Shown here: positions 49,601 to 53,800 of the stretch, one piece after another
Layout of the letters: the number at the start of each line of letters is the position of its first letter
Numbering within the stretch: the stretch's first letter is position 1
From: Saccoglossus kowalevskii
Lineage: Eukaryota; Hemichordata; Enteropneusta; Harrimaniidae
DNA length: 64,000 bases
Direction of reading: 5' to 3'
Assembly: GCF_000003605.2 (NCBI RefSeq)
Contig: NW_003105600.1
Coordinates: 313,961 to 377,960, forward strand
The notes under the pieces: model-generated
What the model was told of the DNA's origin: nothing
The model's database searches: none
The model's input: the letters and a program-made list of their open reading frames with translations, nothing else
Program-made: the position numbers and the translations under genes

Positions 49601-50273
49601 GTATCCGTAGTTATTAATGTAGTGAACGATTAATCAAAAGATATGATGTATTCAGTACTTAGTGTGATTGGCTTTATGATTGAAGGTTACGCCTTAGAGT
49701 CTTTTTACTGCTTTGTAATTGGTTAGAGTTTTGAAAATGAATAAAGAGAGTTTTGAGTTGGTCTTGGCGAGTACTCCACGATAGACGCAGTCCAGCCTAG
49801 GAGAGTCTAGTCGAGTCCTGGAGAGTCTAAGACAGTCTAAGCACAGTCTTGGGCCAGCCTTGCAATAGTCTTGGGGATTTTTCCCCAGGGCGCTGTGTCT
49901 TATAGAGTGCTCGACAGACCGACTAAGACGAGAGTTGAAACGTATTTCGTTGTGTGTGTCTTATTTGACTGTAAAGTTAAGTGACTTTCCCGATCCCGTA
50001 CCTCAAGGGGACGAGATATAGAGACGAGACAGGATTCCCCCCTGACACGTGTGGAGAACCCCAGAAGAGAAGTATTTTCCCCTGATATAAGCAATGTTAT
50101 AATGATGTAATGTAAGCGATGGCACAAAAAGTGATGAAGGTGCTCACCTTTACTGCTGGTCTTAAAACACGTCTGTCTGAATGCATCCCAACAACAATCG
50201 TTATCCTGGCAAGCACTCTCGTCCAGCGGCCACATTGCACATTGTGTTCTGTGCTTCGGGGCTGTCCAGCATG
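31508..50273 (-). CDS. Mosaic LGR-type GPCR, relaxin receptor/GRL101-like (5' end not found)
   Basis: Twenty-eight exons, read from high to low coordinate, give a membrane receptor of about 2,050 residues. Order: trefoil-like, F-type-lectin-like, kringle, EGF, Link, F5/8C, PAN/apple, CUB, C-type lectin, seven LDLa, LRR N-cap, four LRR exons, seven-helix domain, kinase-like tail. Ectodomain introns are nearly all phase 1, the classic pattern for module shuffling, and LRR introns are phase 2. LDLa-LRR-7TM is the layout of type C LGRs (relaxin receptors, molluscan GRL101). Those receptors sit in the plasma membrane and signal through G proteins. The lectin and CUB modules suggest binding of glycans or matrix, but the ligand is unknown. 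The first placed exon starts in phase 1 after an acceptor, so signal peptide and start codon lie further upstream. Two fused or adjacent genes are the main alternative; I see no terminal or first exon in between. Confidence 0.8.
31947..32227 (-). CDS. Exon: partial protein-kinase-like tail
   Basis: A 281-nt exon, entry phase 1 (matching the 7TM exit), exit phase 0. [19 protein letters not shown] resembles the kinase hinge and alpha-D region (P.lI.ey...GdL...L). [20 protein letters not shown], then SENMII resembles alpha-E and the catalytic loop (diA.al.yLH..g..HrDLK..Nil). The catalytic HRD Asp is not present (HLKLSEN). No N-lobe is seen. A degenerate or inactive C-lobe fragment acting as a cytoplasmic docking tail is the best reading. 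A chance resemblance cannot be excluded. Confidence 0.6.
32228..33314. other. Intron between 7TM and kinase-like exons
   Basis: About 1.09 kb. I searched the minus strand for an exon coding for a kinase N-lobe (glycine loop, VAIK) in phase 1 and see none. It is AT-rich and featureless. Confidence 0.45.
33315..34497 (-). CDS. Exon: seven-transmembrane GPCR domain (LGR class)
   Basis: One 1,183-nt exon codes for the whole helical bundle, like the last exon of glycoprotein hormone receptors. About 85 residues lead to [20 protein letters not shown], the hinge and TM1 step known from relaxin receptors (DLL.n..LR..vWv). TM2 holds [13 protein letters not shown] with the sodium-site Asp. TM3 starts after a Cys (about exon residue 172) that can pair with ECMC-like Cys 251. 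The DRY motif reads VDRT. TM6 has ACLPF, and TM7 has NPLIYT (about residues 363-368). Spacing and motifs say rhodopsin-class LGR. The exon leaves in phase 1 at TTGG before GTATGT. Reading through that donor would end the protein three codons later. Confidence 0.9.
34615..34684 (-). CDS. Exon (or decayed exon): LRR 4, 70 nt, frame conflict
   Basis: Flanked by good splice sites (TTTCAG and GTAAGT) but 70 nt long, not 72. Its first part reads [15 protein letters not shown] in one frame and its end reads MSQLKVL in another. Both are LRR-like, as if two bases had been lost from a 72-nt repeat. Entering in phase 2 from LRR 3 uses a third frame, open but not LRR-like, and exits in phase 0. That fits the 7TM exon if its acceptor is at 34,498/34,499. 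Skipping this exon also keeps frame, by using the acceptor two bases on (34,496/34,497). An assembly error is a further option. Confidence 0.5.
34685..35128. other. Intron, nothing recognised
   Basis: About 440 bp, AT-rich, between LRR 3 and the 70-nt LRR-like exon. A frame at 34,742-34,927 on the other strand has no domain. Confidence 0.5.
35129..35200 (-). CDS. Exon: LRR 3
   Basis: A 72-nt exon, phase 2 on both sides. [20 protein letters not shown], then KLEFL. It follows the canonical LRR consensus. It exits with TT before GTGAGT, so the next exon should enter in phase 2. Confidence 0.88.
35356..35427 (-). CDS. Exon: LRR 2
   Basis: A 72-nt exon, phase 2 on both sides, exactly one 24-residue repeat as in LGR genes. 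[20 protein letters not shown] shows the LxxSxNxIxxLxxxxFxxLxxL pattern. Confidence 0.88.
35564..35650 (-). CDS. Exon: LRR 1
   Basis: An 87-nt exon, phase 2 on both sides. [20 protein letters not shown], then [10 protein letters not shown], an LRR-like hydrophobic pattern with the phase-2 borders used by LGR genes. Less regular than the next two repeats. The 338-bp intron upstream shows nothing else. Confidence 0.7.
35989..36091 (-). CDS. Exon: LRR N-terminal cap
   Basis: A 103-nt exon that switches intron phase from 1 to 2. [20 protein letters not shown] has the four cysteines of an LRRNT cap (C-x3-C-x-C-x6-C), then a first strand. The same cap follows LDLa in relaxin receptors. Confidence 0.78.
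36218..36337 (-). CDS. Exon: LDLa repeat 7
   Basis: A 120-nt exon, phase 1 on both sides. [18 protein letters not shown], then [19 protein letters not shown]. Six cysteines and an intact CDG..HCD..DDE cage. It is the repeat next to the LRR block, the position the single LDLa holds in relaxin receptors. Confidence 0.88.
36646..36762 (-). CDS. Exon: LDLa repeat 6
   Basis: A 117-nt exon, phase 1 on both sides. [17 protein letters not shown], then [19 protein letters not shown]. Six cysteines, and the CDG..DC..GEDE cage is intact. Confidence 0.88.
36944..37084 (-). CDS. Exon: LDLa repeat 5, degenerate
   Basis: A 141-nt exon, phase 1 on both sides. [18 protein letters not shown], then [23 protein letters not shown]. 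All six cysteines remain, but the SDE cage is replaced by a longer ..DASHLQ.. segment. The usual calcium site is probably altered or absent. Confidence 0.72.
37321..37443 (-). CDS. Exon: LDLa repeat 4
   Basis: A 123-nt exon, phase 1 on both sides. [15 protein letters not shown], then [25 protein letters not shown]. It has seven cysteines and a few inserted residues between the CDG..DC part and the PDE acidic end. A variant, but clear, LDLa. Confidence 0.82.
37598..37679. repeat. (TATTC)n pentanucleotide microsatellite
   Basis: About 16 uninterrupted TATTC units inside the intron after LDLa repeat 3, only about 12 bp from its splice donor. Length variation here could plausibly affect splicing of that exon, but this is inference. 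Confidence 0.95.
37692..37826 (-). CDS. Exon: LDLa repeat 3
   Basis: A 135-nt exon, phase 1 on both sides. [20 protein letters not shown], then [20 protein letters not shown]. Six cysteines and an intact D..HSDE cage. The donor reads GTTGGA, weaker than its neighbours, so the 3' border is a little less certain. Confidence 0.82.
37827..38238. other. Intron, nothing recognised
   Basis: About 410 bp, AT-rich, no exon seen. Confidence 0.5.
38239..38349 (-). CDS. Exon: LDLa repeat 2
   Basis: A 111-nt exon, phase 1 on both sides. [20 protein letters not shown], then [13 protein letters not shown]. Six cysteines and the DDNSDE cage are intact, although the first cage Asp (CD) is CN here. Confidence 0.88.
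38487..38600 (-). CDS. Exon: LDLa repeat 1
   Basis: A 114-nt exon, phase 1 on both sides. The peptide [17 protein letters not shown], then [19 protein letters not shown] has the six LDLa cysteines and an intact CD..xxC.DGSDE..C calcium cage. LDLa modules in relaxin receptors help trigger signalling, and elsewhere they bind ligands. Confidence 0.9.
38844..38891 (-). CDS. Exon: short linker (16 residues)
   Basis: A 48-nt exon, phase 1 on both sides, acceptor ATTACTAG and donor GTAATA. It encodes [17 protein letters not shown], a Ser/Thr/Val-rich linker between the CTLD and the first LDLa. Splice sites and phase fit, but a short exon of this kind could be chance. Leaving it out keeps the frame. 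Confidence 0.5.
38892..39963. other. Largest intron between lectin half and LDLa half
   Basis: About 1.07 kb separating the CTLD from the LDLa repeats. I looked here for a stop codon with terminal exon, or a first exon with signal peptide, that would split the locus into two genes, and see none. The sequence is otherwise featureless. Confidence 0.45.
39964..40115 (-). CDS. Exon: C-type lectin domain, part 3
   Basis: A 152-nt exon, entry phase 2, exit phase 1. It reads [15 protein letters not shown], then AWHDVSCTS and NQIVCEKA, the end of a CTLD with its last three cysteines. The sugar-contact motif is QPN, a mix of the EPN (mannose type) and QPD (galactose type) signatures. The WND position reads WHD. 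Calcium-dependent sugar binding is possible but the preference cannot be inferred. Confidence 0.85.
40608..40689 (-). CDS. Exon: C-type lectin domain, part 2
   Basis: An 82-nt exon, entry phase 1, exit phase 2. It continues [19 protein letters not shown], then YSDWSVG, the WIGL.d...g.f.W.DGt...y..W..g core of the fold. The odd length is balanced by the next exon of 152 nt, which supports the model. Confidence 0.85.
40690..41466. other. Intron, nothing recognised
   Basis: About 780 bp between CTLD parts 1 and 2, AT-rich except a GC-richer patch at 41,320-41,395. No exon is seen. Confidence 0.5.
41467..41667 (-). CDS. Exon: C-type lectin domain, part 1
   Basis: A 201-nt exon, phase 1 on both sides. 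The peptide [19 protein letters not shown], then [20 protein letters not shown] gives the C..gW....CY....  ..W..A...C...gs.L.si start of a long-form CTLD. It ends YTYIG, the start of the WIGL strand. Parts 2 and 3 are at 40,608-40,689 and 39,964-40,115. The 477-bp intron upstream (41,668-42,145) shows nothing else. Confidence 0.85.
42146..42541 (-). CDS. Exon: CUB domain
   Basis: A 396-nt exon, phase 1 to phase 1 if the acceptor is the second AG in TTTCAAGAG. It shows all CUB steps: [72 protein letters not shown]. The acidic DYIEV and ..SDG.. positions used by calcium-binding CUB modules are kept. CUB domains mediate protein-protein contacts in secreted proteases and receptors. Confidence 0.85.
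42786..43365 (-). CDS. Exon: end of F5/8C plus PAN/apple-like domain
   Basis: A 580-nt exon, entry phase 0, exit phase 1. The first ~45 residues close the discoidin fold ([12 protein letters not shown], then [10 protein letters not shown], matching aRyiRi..El.GC). The rest, from about residue 90, has [40 protein letters not shown] and [12 protein letters not shown]. That fits a PAN/apple module (s.e.C...C....Crsf.Y....C.l) used for protein or sugar binding. The stretch between the two domains (about residues 46-90) is unassigned. Both domains in one exon is unlike the rest of the gene. Confidence 0.7.
43616..44076 (-). CDS. Exon: F5/8C (discoidin) domain, main part
   Basis: A 461-nt exon, entry phase 1, exit phase 0. 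It begins with the family signature ..[20 protein letters not shown] (C-x-x-PLG-x-x-x-x-I-x-x-S-Q-I), then [18 protein letters not shown] and [12 protein letters not shown]. These fit the W-x-QVDLG..xxxxGI and Y-S-x-DG-xx-W steps. F5/8C modules bind cell-surface sugars, lipids or collagen (DDRs, neuropilins). An insert of about 35 residues lies between the SQI and QVDLG parts. It joins 42,786-43,365. Confidence 0.8.
44077..44777. other. Intron, nothing recognised
   Basis: About 700 bp, AT-rich, with ATT-type short repeats near 44,132-44,150 and 44,231-44,240. No exon is seen. Confidence 0.5.
44778..45056 (-). CDS. Exon: Link (hyaluronan-binding type) domain
   Basis: A 279-nt exon, phase 1 to phase 1. 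The peptide [20 protein letters not shown], then [28 protein letters not shown] and APVLC carries the four Link cysteines and the eA..aC...ga.iA.. and dG.vrYp..CGG patterns, with LRRVLY in the YP position. Link modules bind hyaluronan in CD44, TSG-6 and lecticans. The proline of the YP motif is missing, so ligand binding is uncertain. Assignment from pattern only. Confidence 0.75.
45208..45330 (-). CDS. Exon: EGF-like domain
   Basis: A 123-nt exon, phase 1 to phase 1, coding one EGF module. Cysteine pattern: [14 protein letters not shown], then [15 protein letters not shown], all six cysteines with the C-x-C and GFTG-x-x-C signature. The calcium-binding D-x-D/E start is absent, so it is probably a non-calcium EGF. 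It sits between kringle and Link modules as a spacer. Confidence 0.9.
45503..45781 (-). CDS. Exon: kringle domain
   Basis: A 279-nt exon, phase 1 to phase 1. Six cysteines sit in the kringle order: [42 protein letters not shown]. The YRG, YCRNP and PxWC signatures are all visible (here ALPGLWC). Kringles bind proteins and lysine-like ligands in clotting, growth-factor and ROR-type receptors. The loop before PYCRNP is long and acidic. Kringles on GPCRs are not a combination I know of. Confidence 0.85.
45782..47365. other. Intron, nothing recognised
   Basis: About 1.6 kb of AT-rich sequence between the lectin-like and kringle exons. Frames present are short, lack paired splice sites in phase 1, and show no domain pattern. 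Confidence 0.45.
47366..47611 (-). CDS. Exon: F-type-lectin-like domain, second half
   Basis: A 246-nt exon, phase 1 on both sides. It ends ..[15 protein letters not shown], which fits the LTLCEVEVYG end of F-type lectin domains, preceded by the G..V.I.C strand pattern (VWINIHC). Joining CTG across the intron gives ..TIDLPQLAS. The domain is complete over the two exons, about 180 residues, longer than the usual ~140 because of the first-half loop. Confidence 0.6.
47612..48892. other. Intron with short hairpin
   Basis: No coding exon recognised. A perfect 12-bp inverted pair, CATTCTCCAAGC near 48,525-48,540 and GCTTGGAGAATG near 48,612-48,623, brackets about 75 bp. A short TTTA run lies at about 47,665-47,692. 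The GC-richer part (48,060-48,800) may be old repeat DNA. Confidence 0.4.
48893..49195 (-). CDS. Exon: F-type-lectin-like (fucolectin fold) domain, first half
   Basis: A 303-nt exon, phase 1 to phase 1. The peptide starts [10 protein letters not shown], matching the NVALG(K)PA start of F-type lectins and F5/8C relatives. It ends [19 protein letters not shown] then VELVRICTD, matching the family pattern C-x-H-T..W-x-VDLG..I..V.I.NR. The loop after the first strand is longer and cysteine-rich. The usual His/Arg fucose-binding residues are not evident, so sugar binding is uncertain. It joins 47,366-47,611. Confidence 0.6.
49196..50147. other. Intron containing a repeat-like, GC-richer patch
   Basis: The part at about 49,720-50,095 is richer in GC than its surroundings. 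It holds degenerate 10-11-bp tandem units around AGTCT (49,790-49,870) and an AATAAA at about 49,739-49,744. It looks like a fragment of a mobile element, possibly a lone LTR fossil, but I cannot fix ends or a target duplication. No host coding sequence is seen. Confidence 0.35.
50148..50273 (-). CDS. Exon: trefoil (P-type)-like module
   Basis: A 126-nt exon, phase 1 on both sides (acceptor TTACTAG, donor GTGAGC). The peptide contains QCAMW, then [11 protein letters not shown] and QTCFK. The CC-W-D and C-F-K pattern is that of P-type/trefoil modules, which bind mucin-like glycoproteins. It is shorter than a typical trefoil between the first and second cysteines. The acceptor shows this is not the first exon. 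In-frame sequence upstream of it has no ATG. Confidence 0.6.
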
Positions 50274-51359
50274 CTAGTAAGTAACAGAATAAAAACAACC
50301 GAGATACTTCATAAAATGTCCATTTATCCTCTTTCCTCAGCTCCCGAGAGCGAGGGTTCTTTGTATTTATGTTGGCGATCGTCGCTGTGTCTGTGGAAGT
50401 ACTATGGGAGATTGCATGACGTGATAGTCTTTTGATCAGTAAAATAATTTTATAAAAGTAAAAAAGCTGGTTGAAGATGTTTTTAGAGGGGTGACTCGCT
50501 AGAAGTATTGATTTCGCCGTGACTCCGGACTTTTCATTCAGTTCTATACAACACTTGTTGTAGAGACATTGTTTTTGAAAGTGTCCAACGTCATCCGGTA
50601 AATAGAATGGACAGCATTTTTAAACCACATGTTGCAGAATATGTTACAATATTAGGTTTAGTTTCCGAGTTTCATTATTTATTGTTCATAGTTTCTAAAT
50701 TTCAGTTTTTATTCACATAATTATTCACTGTAATAAATTTACTGTTTTCCGTTTTGAAACCATTCCCAGTTATTATGATTGAGTATATGGCAGCTTTCCA
50801 CCACACACAATAAGACAATATGAAATGTACGGATATGTGTGAGTATGTCCTTTGCTTCAATTCCAACCAGGCTCTCTGATTAATCTATATCTCTGGAAAT
50901 GTCACTTGTTGTTTATCATTCATATTTCGATATCCAACAATGTCTCGATTACGTGTCTGGTGATTCTAACTACTATTTTGCAAAATTTGTCCAACCTTGC
51001 TTCTACCAGTCATTTAAGTCAATTCCCATATTGTCATTCACAGTGTAGGTTAAGGTAGTAGCCTACTCATGATTTCAAATACTCAGAATTTATTCATTTT
51101 CCAATAAATTGTACTTCCGAGCAATATACGGATATTGACTTGAAAAAAGTTGGGGTCGTAATTTTCGAGAATATTATGTTTGTATTTTAGAAGATATTGG
51201 TCATTTGGCGCTATTATAACGGTTTTACCACAGGTTCCTATGGCAGATATAATACGCCATATCTTGAATTGTAGGCTGGTGACCAAGGCTTAAAAAAATA
51301 TATATTGTAAATGTTGGGGTACTTTTTGTTGGTCTCAATTATTTTAAAAATCAAGTGTT
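50274..51359. other. Upstream of the placed GPCR exons, no gene seen
   Basis: The missing 5' exons (signal peptide, start) should lie here or beyond, but I cannot identify them. Several short minus-strand frames exist, none with an ATG plus hydrophobic leader followed by a phase-1 donor. Confidence 0.4.
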
Positions 51360-51375
51360 CCGCCCTCATCCACTT

Positions 51376-51472
51376 GTTGCCAGGCAACCAAACACAAACA
51401 GGCTATCGGACCAATATTTCGAATCCGAAGTGGACGAAGGGGGAGCATAAATTTTCCCTCACTGTATAAAAG
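51376..51472 (+). promoter_or_regulatory. X-box-like motif followed by a TATA box
   Basis: GTTGCCAGGCAAC at 51,376-51,388 is a near-perfect RFX-type X-box palindrome. TATAAAAG at 51,465-51,472 follows 77 bp later, then a GC-richer stretch. It could be a core promoter for an unannotated transcript, or the promoter of a mobile-element fossil, because the ~1.6 kb after it looks repeat-like. The only ATG close by (51,528) opens a three-codon frame. Confidence 0.4.
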
Positions 51473-53123
51473 GGGGCCAGCACACACGGTCCCCAGAGAA
51501 CGGTCCTCTCAATCCAAATCAAGGACAATGGATAAGTAGTGTCCAACCAGCTCTAACCGTACCCACAAACACGCTAGCACAAATAATGAGACCTTAATAA
51601 TTCTAAACAACAAACGGTATATTATCAAACAACTAGCAGTCATGCAATGCAAGATCAGTAAACTGCAATACATCAGCAGCAACATTAATCACAAATCACA
51701 GCTACTATTACACAGTTGTGACTGAAACAGCACTCAATGCACAAAAATATCTCTACAGTTCAGTGAAACAAGTAATCAAATATCTCTTTACAAATGTCAC
51801 TGCACAAACTATCGGCCAGCACTATACCACGCTCTGCACCAGTACAGTCTCGATCAGCTACCAAGTGCGTGCAACTCCTTATATGGCAATAGTCTTAATG
51901 ACGTCACAATACTTACTAATCGCAATAACACGCAACGAAACAGAAAGGTAACATATCACAAGTTCAACAAAAGTCAATAAACTTCAAAGCTTATACACAT
52001 CAAACTAAATCAGTGGAAACCAGCAACCATGTTGTTGACATATTTTCCGTTCAACTTGAGCAAGTGTCCAAAATTCGCGCGCTGGTGAATACAATTTTGG
52101 CGGCAAACAAACCACAAATCCAAAATGTAATGCTTGCACTCAAGATCCGACACGGACAATATCTCAGCACAACAACATTGAAACAATAATTAACCCCGGG
52201 AAACCGAAACAGGAGCGGTGGGGAAATAACCCAGGGAGAGAGTGATTTTGAGCTCGCTAATAAACGGTCATTACATCACATCCAACTCGTCGTCGATCTG
52301 AGTATCACTACAGTTTATTGTGACAAATGTAATACTCGGTTATGGCGAAGTCGGCCTATCACACATGAATCAGACGGTTTACCTCGGAGTCTTCTTTCGA
52401 TTTACTCGCTTACCAGCAAATCCCACGCCGTCTTGATCACTCGTCGATGTCCCAAGCTTACCACACAACAGCAGGCAACCGATCGGGGTTACAACGTCAG
52501 CCTCGTGGTTTCTGGGAGCGCAACGTCTTTCATTCATGGAAAGTTCGTTTCACAGGATCCAAGACTCCCTCAGCCTCACAGCTGACCCCAGCGGCGACTC
52601 GGATGATTCCCATTCTCTGCCACAAGTGTTCAGTCAGGAATCAATGCCGTTATTCGCCTGATTTAGATGAATCTTCACCCCGCTCACTTTAAAGTTCAGA
52701 TTTTCCGGCCATTTTCCTGTCCCGCTTCTAGCGCGTTCCTTCAACCAATCCGACAGCTCGCCTCTCCAGGTCAAAGGTCGGTCACTCTCAATTAGCATAA
52801 AAACTCCAAATTTAGGAAAGACATCCCCAACCCGTGTCTCGCTCCTGTACACGGTGAATTCCAACAGTCTAAAATACGCCACATACCATGGCATTGGGCA
52901 AACACCATGGCAACCAGTGTCCACATAAATACTAACCCAAAAAGTGATCCACACTCATTTAACCGGTAATAAAGTAGCATTTCGTACATCATTTAAATAC
53001 TGCATAATAGTACACTCAGTTACCTAGTCAACGCTAATACTACGTGTGACACAAGGTTTTAAAAAGGTCAAAAAATGTAATTTGTCTTGAACATTGTGTT
53101 CTATGGAGTGTTATATTATATGG

Positions 53124-53129
<6 letters not shown>
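51473..53129. other. GC-richer repeat-like stretch, unassigned
   Basis: Composition differs from the AT-rich flanks, most clearly at 52,200-52,950, with an AATAAA near 52,259. Frames on both strands (for example 52,447-52,692 plus and 52,634-52,954 minus) show no known domain. It may be a mobile-element fossil. Family and ends cannot be fixed. Confidence 0.35.
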
Positions 53130-53156
<27 letters not shown>

Positions 53157-53171
53157 CTCCCACATCTAGAC
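53130..53171 (+). repeat. (TA)n run plus 16-bp element end, next to the assembly gap
   Basis: A TA run of about 26 bp is followed by ACTCCCACATCTAGAC at 53,156-53,171, and then the gap begins. The same 16 bases occur inverted at 63,113-63,128, again beside (TA)n, where they end an element with a hammerhead ribozyme. I read this as the extreme 3' end of a second, almost wholly 5'-truncated copy. Confidence 0.6.
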
Positions 53172-53221
53172 NNNNNNNNNNNNNNNNNNNNNNNNNNNNN
53201 NNNNNNNNNNNNNNNNNNNNN
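53172..53221. other. Assembly gap (50 N)
   Basis: Fifty N, a placeholder length. It sits between a (TA)n-linked element end and a LINE fragment, so the missing sequence is probably repeat DNA. The start of the LINE fragment may lie in it. Confidence 0.99.
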
Positions 53222-53800
53222 AGTAACTCAGACACTACAACTACTAACTAGCTAGTGCCTGTTTTATTGACCTTCGAAAAACGTTTCATAGTGTTTGGCA
53301 TGGTGGTTTGCGTCTGACATTACTCAAGTACGATATTACATTGTACTTCATACTGCTTCACCTAATTGATAACATTGTCAAATAAATTTAAAGTTTTCTG
53401 TAAAGAAGTTTAACATAGCAATTGTAATTCTAATGTGGAGTTAAACAGGCAGACTTCTTTCAACCCGTTTCTAAATGACTTACCTATCAGCTTCAGCTCT
53501 AAAAATGTGACCTTCAAGTACTAGATAACTCATCTGTCAGTCTATGGTCATGACACTGTGATACTTTTCAGGACAAAGCAATGTCTATAGAAATGTATTG
53601 ACAAGAATTTGAGGCTTACTCTCAATACAAAGAACCAAATGTCATTGTTTTCAATAAATCGATTGGATGCTTGTATAACTCATTCTTAATTGAGGGTAGC
53701 GAAATTAAAACAGTGAAAGCACGAAATAATCATGGTTTAACTATTAGCGCTAATTGTAAGTTTAAGGAAGGGCTAAACAAATTGTGGTAATTCCAAACCC
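53222..53800 (+). mobile_element. Decayed LINE reverse transcriptase fragment
   Basis: The plus strand shows ordered RT pieces in shifting frames: ACFIDLRKTFHSVWHGGL (RT motif a.fiDl.KAFDsV.h..L), FNPFLNDLPI (LSP.LFn.yindLp), VYGHDTVILF in the place of YADDtvil, LTLNTKNQMSLFS (L.lN..KTK.mvF), and HGLTISANCKFKEGL (YLG..is.nG.f...). The active-site YADD reads YGHD. Several frame changes and stops show an old, dead copy. The 5' side is lost in the gap. It is a different fragment of LINE protein from the one at 6,682. Confidence 0.7.
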
